64,000 nt of DNA, taken from the NCBI RefSeq assembly GCF_016792905.1, contig NZ_JAEULP010000037.1:48855-112854 (forward strand). The letters are read 5' to 3'. The notes under the pieces were generated by a model. The model saw nothing but the letters and a program-made list of their open reading frames with translations. It did no database searches and was not told the origin of the DNA. Source of the stretch: Tabrizicola sp. (lineage in GTDB: Bacteria; Pseudomonadota; Alphaproteobacteria; Rhodobacterales; Rhodobacteraceae). Within the stretch, counting starts at the first letter, position 1, and every line of letters begins with the position of its first letter. Positions 42,119-50,901 of the stretch are shown here, piece after piece. The translations under genes and the position numbers were made by a program.

Positions 42119-42475
42119 ATGGACGGATTTGCCAGAAGGTTGCGCGAGCGAGCGGAGGAGCTCGGGATATCGAACGCCGAGGTCGCGCGCCGATGCGGTC
42201 TGGGTGAACGGCAATACGCATACTACACCGCAGGCACGAGGGAACCGAACCTCCAAGCGCTGGTGAAAATCTCTCGCATTCTGGGATCTTCTTCTGACGA
42301 ACTTCTCGGCATGGCCGATCCGCCATCGCGGACCGAACGGGAACGGCTTCTAGACCGCTTGAGCCTAGCGGCAACCTCGTTGACCGACCAAGAACTGCGA
42401 ACCGTCGTCGCCCAGACAGAGGCGCTAGCTTCTCCGCGTACCAAAAGAATCAGTAAGAAGAGCCCAACCTTCTAA
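42119..42475 (+). CDS. XRE family transcriptional regulator
   Basis: 118 residues from ATG 42119 (MDGFARRLRERAEELGISNA). The helix-turn-helix is ISNAEVARRCGLGERQYAYY (residues about 16-35), with TAGTREPNLQALVKISRILG closing the HTH_3 fold. The C-terminal half (RTERERLLDRLSLAATSLTD) is a helix that could support dimerisation. The start codon nearly touches the second operator, so it is likely a leaderless or short-leader message under autorepression; no Shine-Dalgarno is visible. Confidence 0.85.
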   Translation: MDGFARRLRERAEELGISNAEVARRCGLGERQYAYYTAGTREPNLQALVKISRILGSSSDELLGMADPPSRTERERLLDRLSLAATSLTDQELRTVVAQTEALASPRTKRISKKSPTF

Positions 42476-42700
42476 GGCACTTGTGCGGACACTCCCGTGC
42501 TTGGCTTCTCTGCACCGAATTTCATATAGCGGTACCTGGCAGGTTTTAGGTCACTTTCAGCAGGGCAAAATCCTTTGGGAAGTGCCCTAGCTCACTCGCG
42601 GTATGTCTCCGCCTCAGGGAAATCGGCACAGTTCGCGGTCTCGCGTTCGCCGCACAATGCGCCTAAACTCTTGACTGGTTGAGCTTACCGGGGGTGGGAA

Positions 42701-43762
42701 TTGAGTCTGAATTCCGATCAGATCGAACACGAAATGCGGCGGGCCGCGTACGACCATAATCACGCTTCCTTCCGAGCTCTCAATCAGCAGATGTGGCAAA
42801 TTCCGCTCATCTCGATGACTCTGACAGGCGGCCTTTGGTTCGGCGTCTCACGGGTGCCTGACCTGCCATATTTTCAGCTGGCCTTGCTATTCCTCGCCTT
42901 TGCCGGAAACACGGCTCTCTGCTTCATCATTCTGCGACTTCGCTACGTTATGGAGCGGCATCTGAACTGGCTCGAAACATGCTACCCATCCGGTTTTGTG
43001 GCAGCGCGGGGAACACGCTGGTACAACCGACCATTCCTTGTTCGCACTTTGTTCCAGTCCATGCTAGGTTTGGCCGCAGCCCTCAGCCTAGTGTTGTTCT
43101 GTGCAACCTTGTGGAAAAACCGCTCAGAGGTCCTCGGGATCATGCCGCAAAAGCCCGCCATCGCCTACTATGACACACACGCAACAAGCCTGGCGGATGG
43201 TTATGAGACCGTCACCTTTGAACAAGCGCATCCTGATCTTGTTCAGATCATCGCGATGGAGAGGGCTGGTCAGCCGCTCACCGTGCTCGACATCGGTGCT
43301 GGCACTGGACGCGACGCCGCTTGGTTTGCGGCGCGCGGTCACAATGTTCTGGCGCTGGAGCCATCAGGGGCGATGCGCGCGATCGGTGCCAAGCTGCATG
43401 TTGGCGAATCGATTGTCTGGCGTGATGACGCGCTGCCCGAACTCACTCAGGTAATGCAGGCAGGAAAGACATTCGACATCATTGTCATCTCTGCCGTCTG
43501 GATGCATCTTGCGCGCGAAGAGCGCGCTACAGCTCTCAGCAATGTCTACGACCTGCTTGCCCCAGGCGGGACAGCCTACCTGACCTTGCGCCTCGGTCCG
43601 GCGGAGCCCTCACGAGGAATATACGACGTGACGCTGGCCGACTTTAAAGCGCTTGCACAGAGCCTTTCATTGCCGGTGACTGTCTTGCGTACTCAGCCGG
43701 ATCTTCTTGGGCGCAGCCATATCAGCTGGCAAGCTCTTCGTATCGACAAGCCCGCTCCATGA
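42701..43762 (+). CDS. Membrane-anchored class I SAM-dependent methyltransferase
   Basis: 353 residues from TTG 42701, preceded by GGGGGTGGGAA. The N-terminal 145 residues hold three hydrophobic helices (IPLISMTLTGGLWFGVS, LALLFLAFAGNTALCFIILR, SMLGLAAALSLVLFCATLW). A soluble methyltransferase domain follows, with motif I LTVLDIGAGTGRDAAWFAAR, motif II LALEPSGAMR and a motif IV-like FDIIVISAVWMHL. No target-recognition domain for DNA is seen, so the substrate may be a small molecule, lipid, protein or tellurite-like species. It converges on the dndE-ATPase gene with one base between, and its 225-base upstream gap (42476-42700) has no gene. A defence role is only suggested by location. Confidence 0.8.
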   Translation: MSLNSDQIEHEMRRAAYDHNHASFRALNQQMWQIPLISMTLTGGLWFGVSRVPDLPYFQLALLFLAFAGNTALCFIILRLRYVMERHLNWLETCYPSGFVAARGTRWYNRPFLVRTLFQSMLGLAAALSLVLFCATLWKNRSEVLGIMPQKPAIAYYDTHATSLADGYETVTFEQAHPDLVQIIAMERAGQPLTVLDIGAGTGRDAAWFAARGHNVLALEPSGAMRAIGAKLHVGESIVWRDDALPELTQVMQAGKTFDIIVISAVWMHLAREERATALSNVYDLLAPGGTAYLTLRLGPAEPSRGIYDVTLADFKALAQSLSLPVTVLRTQPDLLGRSHISWQALRIDKPAP

Positions 43763-43763
43763 C

Positions 43764-45302
43764 CTACTTCCAGGCGGCGACCTTTCTAGCGCCGGGATCA
43801 CCGCGCCGCTTTACCAAGCACTGACCCGTCTGTAGTGCACTAAGATTTGCGCCCTTACCGAGAATGCGCGTGGCGTTCTTGGGTGGCGCGTTCGTGGCGA
43901 AGGCGGCGACGAGGCCCATTTCAGACAAGAACTCATCGTCCTCGCCAGAAAAGTCATCCGGCGACTGCGAGATGAGCATGATCGCGCCGCCCTTCGAGCG
44001 GCTCATGCGGATCAGGTTGGCAAGCGAGGGCAACTTAGACCCCAGTATTTGGTGCGCTTCATCCACCATGCACAAGACGCGAAGGCCACGCGATCCATCC
44101 GCGCTGCGCTCTGAATCGACGAGGCTGTTCAGGTACTGATCGAGCGCATCAAGAACGAGGTTCACCACAATGGTGCGGCTGTCTTCCGCGACGTTCGGGG
44201 GCAGCTTGATGATCCAGCTTTGCTGGAAGAAGGACGCCGGATCGAAGGTCGGTTCAAAGAGCGGGAACCGGCACAACTCCTGCATCGTGGCGATTGCGCC
44301 ATCTTCCTTCATTTCATGTTCGGCATATACACTGATCAATGCATCCCGGATGTGATGCAACTCGCAAGGCGTCTCGGCGGCGAGCGCCCGGCTCGCGGCT
44401 TCATGCAAGGCAGTCCTCTGACGATCCCCAAGGCGACTTCCTTTGAGGCGGGAGAACGACTCCCGAAATCGAGACGCGGCTTCGGCAAGGTCAATCTCGC
44501 CGCGCGAACGCAGCGATAGTACATCCAGCGGGATCGGCGCGCGCGGAGGCTCCAAGGTGCGCGCTTCAAACAGCTCATCGATCCGGTAGCCCCCACCGGT
44601 TGAATCGGTTCCAAGGTCACCCTTGAAATCGAAGGCGATCAGCGGGACCGCAGCTTGCTGCCGGATCGAACGGAGCATGGCAACCGCGGTGCGTGTCTTA
44701 CCCGAGCCCACGCCGCCCATAATTGCGCTGTGCGGAGAGCCGCCGGACCCGTTCAGGTCCCAAACAATCTTTTCCTTGGACCCGGCATCTTCAGAAATCT
44801 CGCCAATCGGGACCGTGATCCGCCCGCTTGAAAAGGTCATGCCTTGGCTAGCGCCGCCTGACCGGAAAGAACCCTGTTTGGAAAGCGGCAATTCCGCCAC
44901 CTCCACGAGGCGCTTGACGAACTTCGTCACGTCCTGATCAGCCTGATCCCATTCCTTGTCCAGAAACTTGAGCCCGCGCCGCCAGTGCGCCCCTACGAGG
45001 GCAATCAGCTTCTTGAGGTCAAGTTCGGGATCAGCTGAGCGCTCGACCATAAGCGCTAGCCAGACCGAAAGTGTCGTGCCGGTGCCAAAGAGCGTATCGC
45101 CCTTGATGGCCTTGCCCGGATCGGAGTCATCATCCCCTATTTCAGGCGGCGCAGGCATGGCCAGAGAACGGGCGATAGCAAGTCGCGCGGGCAGATAACG
45201 CTTCCGCATGCCAAGCCGTCCCATGAAGGCGGTGTTCAGCGTGTCACTCTTCTCATCGGTGCGGAAGTTCGCCCCAGCCACTTCTACGAGGGAAATGCTC
45301 AT
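43764..45302 (-). CDS. DndE-like domain fused to a HerA/FtsK-like ATPase
   Basis: 512 residues. Residues about 12-140 match the DNA phosphorothioation protein DndE: FRTDEKSDTLNTAFMGRLGM, LPARLAIARSLAMPAPPE, GDTLFGTG and IALVGAHWRRGLKFL. Residues about 160-512 are a P-loop ATPase with Walker A IMGGVGSGKTRTAVAMLRS, Walker B VLCMVDEAHQIL and a sensor region AIMLISQSPDDFSG, as in HerA/VirB4/FtsK-type enzymes. Canonical DndE is only about 110 residues, so this is a fusion or a two-domain variant. Its start overlaps the dndD stop (ATGA). It may drive DNA movement during or after sulfur modification, which is inference. Confidence 0.85.
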   Translation of the reverse strand: MSISLVEVAGANFRTDEKSDTLNTAFMGRLGMRKRYLPARLAIARSLAMPAPPEIGDDDSDPGKAIKGDTLFGTGTTLSVWLALMVERSADPELDLKKLIALVGAHWRRGLKFLDKEWDQADQDVTKFVKRLVEVAELPLSKQGSFRSGGASQGMTFSSGRITVPIGEISEDAGSKEKIVWDLNGSGGSPHSAIMGGVGSGKTRTAVAMLRSIRQQAAVPLIAFDFKGDLGTDSTGGGYRIDELFEARTLEPPRAPIPLDVLSLRSRGEIDLAEAASRFRESFSRLKGSRLGDRQRTALHEAASRALAAETPCELHHIRDALISVYAEHEMKEDGAIATMQELCRFPLFEPTFDPASFFQQSWIIKLPPNVAEDSRTIVVNLVLDALDQYLNSLVDSERSADGSRGLRVLCMVDEAHQILGSKLPSLANLIRMSRSKGGAIMLISQSPDDFSGEDDEFLSEMGLVAAFATNAPPKNATRILGKGANLSALQTGQCLVKRRGDPGARKVAAWK

Positions 45303-47383
45303 GCCCCGTTCCCCGCATTCTCGAAGTAGCCCGGCTGGACGCTTGATTGCCCGATATCGCCCACCCGTTCAAAATGGATGAGATACTTTTTCTGAACATG
45401 CTGTTCGATTTCCCGGAGGTACTCCCCCACCACTTCCGTGTTCGTCGAAAGCAGGATCACCTGGTGCTCACGCTTGACCAGGTGATTAAGGACGCCCTTG
45501 CGGTGCTCGATATCGAGGCGGCCCAAAGGCGTATCGACAACCATCGGGAAGCCGCGCCCTGAGACGGATGATACTGCCGAGATCAAGGCTTGGGTAAAAA
45601 TCTGCTTCTCGCCAGCCGAGAGGTCATAGCGCCGCACATCAATGCCTTGGGCATTCAGTAGCTGCACGTCGCAGTTTTCATCAATCGCAATCCGCTCAAC
45701 GAGGTCCTTCTTGTGGGCCATCGAACGGTGAGCGGCGGTCATGGCCTTGGCGATAGCCTCAATCTGGCTTGGAACCGCTTGAGCGACGATATCATCGACC
45801 ATGCTGGCCACCTTGAGCGCCCGCATGGCGCGGCGCACCGACGGCTTGGCCTGATCCCACTGTCCGGCCAGCTTGGTGAGTTCCGTATTCTTCTGGTTGA
45901 CCTGACTTTCAAGCGCCGCCAGCTCCCGCTTTAGTGCGCCGATTTCCTGATCAAGCTCCTGAATCTGCCCGTTCAGGACGGTCAGGCGCTCACGTTTCTT
46001 GTCTACATGGGGAGCAACCGATTCCGTTCGCGTTACATCCTGTTGCAGCCGCTCCAGCGCCTCTTCATTGAAGACAATATCGCTCAACAGCTCGACAATA
46101 GCGGGCGCGCCCAATTCATCCAGCTCATCCAGTCGGTCGATAACCTTGCTGCGTTCCAACTCGTTTAGATGCGGATGAAGGAAGGACGTGGCGCAATTCT
46201 CGGGCGGCGGGTACCAAAGTTGCTCCCACGCACTTCGCGCGGTGTCCAGCACTGAATCGCGTTGCGTTTCAGTCAGGTTGGGGTGAATCCCAGACATGCC
46301 GCTATCAACGGCCCGCAGGAACCGTTCAAGATTGGTGTCGCCCTGGTTCTTCCCGCTTTCCCAGCGCTCCAGAACAGTCTCACTCGCAAGGCGCGCCTTA
46401 AGCTGCTCCCGCAACCCGAGACCGGACAGGGCTAGCGCGATGTCCCTTGCCATCAAGTCTTCTAGCTGCGCCCGCCCGGCTTCAACAGAACGGCGCAGCT
46501 GGTTGAGTTGTTCAAGCTGTTCCTGCAACTGCGCCTGCGACCCAGCCCCGAAGCTTGCTAACTCACGGGTCAGATTGTCGCGTTCTTCCTTAAGCTTTGC
46601 GAGATCTGGCTCGATTTCTTCGAACCGCCTGCGCTTTTCATCGTACTGAAACTTGAGAACATCTCGGTCCAGCTCCAGCTTCTCGATGGTCTTGTCCGAG
46701 ACGTTCGGGGATTCACGACGCCGAACGGCGGCATACGCCCGCAAATCCTCAGCCAGTTGTTTGAGGACGGGAATTCCCAGCAGGCCTTCAATCCCGGTGC
46801 GGACCTGCGCCGCCATCTCGCGCTCGGCAAACGCGCTGACCTGTTCGCCATCGAACAGGAAAAACGCAGCCAGGTAGTAGGGCAGGAAGGTGCGGGCAAT
46901 GTAGTCCCGGTACCAGTCCATGCGGTCGCTGCCCTGCAATCCGGTTGGGCCAACCGCCTTGCGGGTCGGGCCTTCGAAGATATGGACTTCCTCATCAAGA
47001 GCCCGGTAGGCGCCGCTATCGCTGAAATGCCAGATGCGCTGGATTTCGAGGTGTTCGCCTTCGTCATCAACAAACGTGATTTTGACGGAACAGGAATTGC
47101 GCCCGCCATTGGTTGCACCCTGGTGAAGCGCCTTTTCAAGAAACGTCTTGTAGGATGTTGCCAGGCGCTCCTTGTCGCCCCCGGAGAACGGGGAGCGGGC
47201 AATCAACGGCAGTCCGTCACGGCCGAACATCCCCAGAACAATAGCTTCAAAGAGGCTTGTCTTGCCGTAACCGTTTGGCGCGCCGATCAGTATGATGTTG
47301 CGGCCCGCAGCCGGGGCCGGAAAATCAAACGTGGCAGTTGTATATGCTTTCCAGTCCCGAAGAGCGATCTGAGAGATGTGCAT
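45299..47383 (-). CDS. dndD: DNA sulfur modification protein DndD (SMC/RecF-like ATPase)
   Basis: 694 residues. Walker A is IGAPNGYGKTSLFEAIV (about residue 34), with the DndD-typical YYLAAFFLFDGEQVSAFAER near 180. A long coiled coil (about 230-310 and 490-560, for example LEQLNQLRRSVEAGRAQLED) separates the head halves; the ABC signature YDLSAGEKQIFTQALISAV and Walker B GFPMVVDTPLGRLDIEH close it. DndD provides ATPase activity for phosphorothioation. The gene sits between the 66-residue protein (five bases upstream) and the DndE-ATPase gene (four-base overlap). Confidence 0.93.
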   Translation of the reverse strand: MHISQIALRDWKAYTTATFDFPAPAAGRNIILIGAPNGYGKTSLFEAIVLGMFGRDGLPLIARSPFSGGDKERLATSYKTFLEKALHQGATNGGRNSCSVKITFVDDEGEHLEIQRIWHFSDSGAYRALDEEVHIFEGPTRKAVGPTGLQGSDRMDWYRDYIARTFLPYYLAAFFLFDGEQVSAFAEREMAAQVRTGIEGLLGIPVLKQLAEDLRAYAAVRRRESPNVSDKTIEKLELDRDVLKFQYDEKRRRFEEIEPDLAKLKEERDNLTRELASFGAGSQAQLQEQLEQLNQLRRSVEAGRAQLEDLMARDIALALSGLGLREQLKARLASETVLERWESGKNQGDTNLERFLRAVDSGMSGIHPNLTETQRDSVLDTARSAWEQLWYPPPENCATSFLHPHLNELERSKVIDRLDELDELGAPAIVELLSDIVFNEEALERLQQDVTRTESVAPHVDKKRERLTVLNGQIQELDQEIGALKRELAALESQVNQKNTELTKLAGQWDQAKPSVRRAMRALKVASMVDDIVAQAVPSQIEAIAKAMTAAHRSMAHKKDLVERIAIDENCDVQLLNAQGIDVRRYDLSAGEKQIFTQALISAVSSVSGRGFPMVVDTPLGRLDIEHRKGVLNHLVKREHQVILLSTNTEVVGEYLREIEQHVQKKYLIHFERVGDIGQSSVQPGYFENAGNGA

Positions 47384-47388
47384 CGGAA

Positions 47389-47589
47389 TCAGTCATCCAC
47401 CTGGATGCGGTCGAGAATATCGTCGAAGTCATCCCACAAGCCCTTCTTCCGCTGCTTGCCGGTTTGCTCGACTTCAGCTTGCACCAGCTCCTGAAACTCG
47501 AAAAACAAGATGCCGCTTGTCCGGCAGGCGTCTCTCACAAGCGCCCGGCCATCAGGGTTATCAAGAAGAACAACTACATTTCTCGACAT
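47389..47589 (-). CDS. 66-residue protein between dndC and dndD
   Basis: MSRNVVVLLDNPDGRALVRD begins a protein with a short hydrophobic strand and acidic C-terminus (DDFDDILDRIQVDD). The start codon directly follows the dndC stop (0 bases between) and the stop is five bases before dndD, so it is embedded in the operon. Small proteins of similar size are found with some Dnd-type loci and are annotated only as 'DNA modification system-associated'; whether this one belongs there is a guess from size and place. It is not a DndE, which is present as a fusion downstream. Confidence 0.7.
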   Translation of the reverse strand: MSRNVVVLLDNPDGRALVRDACRTSGILFFEFQELVQAEVEQTGKQRKKGLWDDFDDILDRIQVDD

Positions 47590-48777
47590 TTAACGACCCT
47601 TCTTGATCTCTCGGACATTCATCGGCTTGGCATTCACCTGACCGGCGATCTCATGAGCCCAGATTTCATATATGAGACCAACTTCCTCTTCATTTATCAA
47701 GGCTTGTCCGGTGGTCTTCTCTAGTGCGCGCAGGCGATCGAAGATCTCCGCCCGCGCCTGCAAGGTGAAGGGTCCTGGGACGAAGGTGCCTCCATCCGTG
47801 ATGGTGATCCGCCCGTCCCGGCGGCGAGCCTGCCTACGGTCCCGGTCATTGCGGATGGAGGCAAGCCAGTCCCGAAAATCCAGCAAGGGGCCAAACTCGG
47901 CATACCCAGCTTCAACGAAGCCTTCCAGGCTGCGATCCTTCTCGACAACCGTACATGTCCAGCACCCAAATCGCGAAGACGTTGTGCCACACGATGGCAC
48001 GTCCGACTTCTGGGTGACGACCGGGCACTCCCCGCCACTGGCGTCACGGTAAAGCCCGATTAGCTTGAGATGCGATCCGCCCCATGGAGGGTCCTTGAGT
48101 GCCAGAAACTCCCAGACATCATCGGTGTCCAGTTCAACGATAGGGCGGTAGACAAGGCAGCCAACTAGATCGTTGTGCTTGTTGAGGCGTTCGCCGTTGT
48201 CATAGCGCCCGACGGACGCCGCGCGCGTCGCGCTTTCCGACCGCCGTACTCCGAGCAGCAGGATGACCTGTCCCTCTTCGTCTGCCTTTGCCTTGATGTA
48301 GCGGCTGGTGGGCTGGATTTTCATACGGTCGGTACACCACCGGAACGAGCGGTTCGGCGGCGGGTATCCCCGGCCTATGACGTTCACCCAGAAGGACTGG
48401 TCCGCCGCAGGCCGCGTGATCTTGGTGACAAGAGGCAGCCCAAAGGCCAGAGCGGCCTCACCGATTTCCTCGACGCTCTCGGTCAGGTGCTGGACGACCA
48501 ACGGGCTCTCGACGAGTGTGTCGTTTGCCACGATGTGAACCTGTCGATTACGCTGACTTGGCGGCAAGGACATGAGCATCTCGAAGACAAGATGCGTCAC
48601 CAAGGTGCTGTCCTTGCCTCCTGAGTAGCCGATAATCCAGGGGTAGTTGTGGGGCTGTCGGTACTCGTCGAGCAGGTCGGCGCGGATGGCTGCCATGACC
48701 GCGCCGCTATCCTTAGTTCGCTCGACGATCTCAGCGTTGTCCAACCCCACGTCGCGCCCCTGCTTTTGAGTGCTCAT
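47590..48777 (-). CDS. dndC: DNA phosphorothioation sulfurtransferase DndC
   Basis: 395 residues from ATG 48777 (MSTQKQGRDVGLDNAEIVER); upstream in-frame codons to 48822 look non-coding. DndC is a PAPS-reductase/ATP-pyrophosphatase-like enzyme that activates DNA and transfers sulfur from DndA. The PP-loop IIGYSGGKDSTLVTHLVFE is near residue 52. The 4Fe-4S ligands are probably the Cys in RSFRWCTDRMKI, VPSCGTTSSRFGCWTC. LLLGVRRSESATRAAS and VYRPIVELDTDDVWEFLAL also match the family. A DndA cysteine desulfurase is absent; a host IscS could replace it. Confidence 0.93.
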   Translation of the reverse strand: MSTQKQGRDVGLDNAEIVERTKDSGAVMAAIRADLLDEYRQPHNYPWIIGYSGGKDSTLVTHLVFEMLMSLPPSQRNRQVHIVANDTLVESPLVVQHLTESVEEIGEAALAFGLPLVTKITRPAADQSFWVNVIGRGYPPPNRSFRWCTDRMKIQPTSRYIKAKADEEGQVILLLGVRRSESATRAASVGRYDNGERLNKHNDLVGCLVYRPIVELDTDDVWEFLALKDPPWGGSHLKLIGLYRDASGGECPVVTQKSDVPSCGTTSSRFGCWTCTVVEKDRSLEGFVEAGYAEFGPLLDFRDWLASIRNDRDRRQARRRDGRITITDGGTFVPGPFTLQARAEIFDRLRALEKTTGQALINEEEVGLIYEIWAHEIAGQVNAKPMNVREIKKGR

Positions 48778-48875
48778 TCTGCATGTTGTGTAGCAGTCAG
48801 AACATACCACTGTAAATTGCACTTTCCGCCAACTTCAACCGGAGCAAGTACAAAGTCAGTAGGGTGGGCCGATCC

Positions 48876-50264
48876 TCACAGCAGACAGCCGACTGCATTG
48901 TCGAGAAACAGGTTGCCATGGCGAATGTAGCGGGTGAGCATTGCGTCAGAGGCATGGCCAGTCTGGGCACGGATCCTATGCGCGGTGACGCCCGCATTTG
49001 CCGCGCTGGTTGCAAAACCTGCCCGCAAGCTGTGTCCCGAATATCCTTCCGGGTTCATCCCTGCCGCTGCCATACGTTCGCGCAGCAGAACCGACACCGC
49101 ATCACCAGTCAGCGCGTTTGCGGCGAGATAGCCGTGCCGGGTGATTGGGCGAAACAACGGGCCGGTATCTAAGCCGGACGCAACGAGCCATGACTCGACC
49201 GCCGCAACGGGGCAATGACGGGTCCGACCGTGCGGAATGCCAAGACGTCGACCAGCCCCCTCTTGGTCCGTCTTGCTGCGCCGCACGGTCACGATCAGCC
49301 CTTGGCGGGTGGTTTCGATGTCAGCGTGCTCCAACGCCACCAGTTCGGATCGGCGGAACCCCCCGGCGAAGCCCAGAAGAAGCAGCGCTCGGTCCCGCTG
49401 ATCCCGCAAAGTAGTCCCTAAGCGATCTAGCACCACAAAGAGATCGTCACGCAGCAGCGGCTTTGCTTGTCGCTGAGCCATCCCAAACTTACGCTTCAGC
49501 CCGCGCAGAGCGGCCTTTGTGATCTGTGCCCGGCACGGATTGACTAGTCCTGCCGCCTCATGGGCCTTTGACAAAGTGGCAATGCGGCGCTGGATCGTGG
49601 CCACAGACAAAGCGCCCGCGTGGGACGCTATGTATGAGCAGATCGTGTCCACTGACGCTGGCAGCCGTCCACCCCAGTCTCGGAAATGTCGCAGATCGCT
49701 TTCGTATGCAAGCTCGGTGTTCATGGCCAAGCTGTTTCGCAATAAATCTGCGACTTTATCTTCATTTGCGGAACCAGAATTCGCTTCTTCTAGCTCTTGC
49801 GCAATTAATTGCACAGATGAAGCTTCCAGGCGCTGATTTGTTGCTTCCTCCATAACCTGCGATAAGTGAAGATTATCCGAGGTTAGAACATTCAGATTGG
49901 CGACGTCGCCGAGCCGCCTGCGCGATCCACCAGCGTTCTTCAGGGGTTCAAACGGCACTTGGTGCTGCCCTCTAAACTGGGCGGGAGTCGCTTCGCGCCT
50001 TGCGTCATGGGGACTAGGGTCAACGTGGGAAGCCGGATCTAAGCCAGGACCGCCCTTGGCTTCTTCCTGGGTGTCGGGTTGCCCGCAATGCCAGAGGGCA
50101 CCGGATGGGGCTATTTTAACCTGAGTGGCCGCACTAGACACCTGGGTGTGTCCGTCTGCCGTCAGCTGGTTGCAACCGGTGCAGATGCTTTTCCTCTTTT
50201 TGACTCTGGCATTAGTCAGATGACCTGATCCAGATTTCGGGTTTGCCCGTGGGCGGCGGCTCAT
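48876..50264 (-). CDS. Tyrosine recombinase with a Cys/His-containing N-terminal extension
   Basis: 462 residues. The catalytic half (about 170-462) has AYESDLRHFRDWG in the core-binding domain, then FAGGFRRSELVAL (first Arg), GHSLRAGFATSAA (H-x-x-R), RAQTGHASDAML and the Tyr in TRYIRHGN. About 150 extra residues precede it; they include CTGCNQL and, 25 residues later, WHCGQPD, a possible zinc-binding set. The long form is supported by the start codon overlapping the DUF488 stop (ATGA). It stands 98 bases before dndC on the same strand. It is not the tRNA-side integrase; it could act on DNA within the element or be a regulator of the modification genes. Confidence 0.85.
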   Translation of the reverse strand: MSRRPRANPKSGSGHLTNARVKKRKSICTGCNQLTADGHTQVSSAATQVKIAPSGALWHCGQPDTQEEAKGGPGLDPASHVDPSPHDARREATPAQFRGQHQVPFEPLKNAGGSRRRLGDVANLNVLTSDNLHLSQVMEEATNQRLEASSVQLIAQELEEANSGSANEDKVADLLRNSLAMNTELAYESDLRHFRDWGGRLPASVDTICSYIASHAGALSVATIQRRIATLSKAHEAAGLVNPCRAQITKAALRGLKRKFGMAQRQAKPLLRDDLFVVLDRLGTTLRDQRDRALLLLGFAGGFRRSELVALEHADIETTRQGLIVTVRRSKTDQEGAGRRLGIPHGRTRHCPVAAVESWLVASGLDTGPLFRPITRHGYLAANALTGDAVSVLLRERMAAAGMNPEGYSGHSLRAGFATSAANAGVTAHRIRAQTGHASDAMLTRYIRHGNLFLDNAVGCLL

Positions 50265-50818
50265 GGCTTCAACCCCATCTTCAGAAGCTTCGCCATGTAG
50301 GCAATTTCCAGAATTTCCTCCCGATCGAAGAACAGATCACCGAAGCGGTTCGCACGCTGGATGAACCGGTCTTCTGCCTCTGCATGCGTCTCAGCACTTC
50401 CATCCCGGCGGATGTGGATGATCTCGACCGCGCGATGTTGAGCTAGATATCGAGACAGCACGAAGAACCGGTGGCAGTCTAGGACTTCGCCCTCTGCGCA
50501 GAGCAAGGCGGGCCGGCACCGTGCGGCGATCTCCAGGACACGCTCGATCCCTGCGAGAAAGCTCGGCATCGTCGTTCGCCTCGTATAGGACGCTTCGTGG
50601 TCGGTCACGTTCCCGCCAAGTTGGTCGCCAAGGTGGACATAGGCTATACCTCGTCTGTTCAGGCACGTTCTCAGCTGGGGCTGGTTGAAGTGTAGAAGCC
50701 GCGAGCGGGGGAACGACCGGACATCGATGATGCAGCCTATCTCCGCAGCATCTATTCGCGCGATGAACTCCGGCCAGGTCATGTTTGAGTAGCCGAGTGT
50801 GTAAACCGTTTGCGCCAA
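50261..50818 (-). CDS. DUF488 family protein
   Basis: 185 residues from TTG 50818 (LAQTVYTLGYSNMTWPEF), which has GGAGA at proper spacing; ATG 50869 would add 17 residues rich in Asn/Leu that lie in AT-rich DNA. DUF488 proteins share VYTLGYSN, a CIIDVRSFPRSR segment and a later LLCAEGEVLDCHR, probably an enzymatic Cys/His centre. Their reaction is not established; they are often found in mobile and DNA-modification loci. The stop overlaps the recombinase start, so the pair is coupled. Confidence 0.85.
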   Translation of the reverse strand: MAQTVYTLGYSNMTWPEFIARIDAAEIGCIIDVRSFPRSRLLHFNQPQLRTCLNRRGIAYVHLGDQLGGNVTDHEASYTRRTTMPSFLAGIERVLEIAARCRPALLCAEGEVLDCHRFFVLSRYLAQHRAVEIIHIRRDGSAETHAEAEDRFIQRANRFGDLFFDREEILEIAYMAKLLKMGLKP

Positions 50819-50901
50819 GATAAATCTCCATTTATTGTTTAAAAACAATAACATATTGAGATTACTCATGGCATGCCAGAACGGCTTACTGGACCAAGAT
50901 C

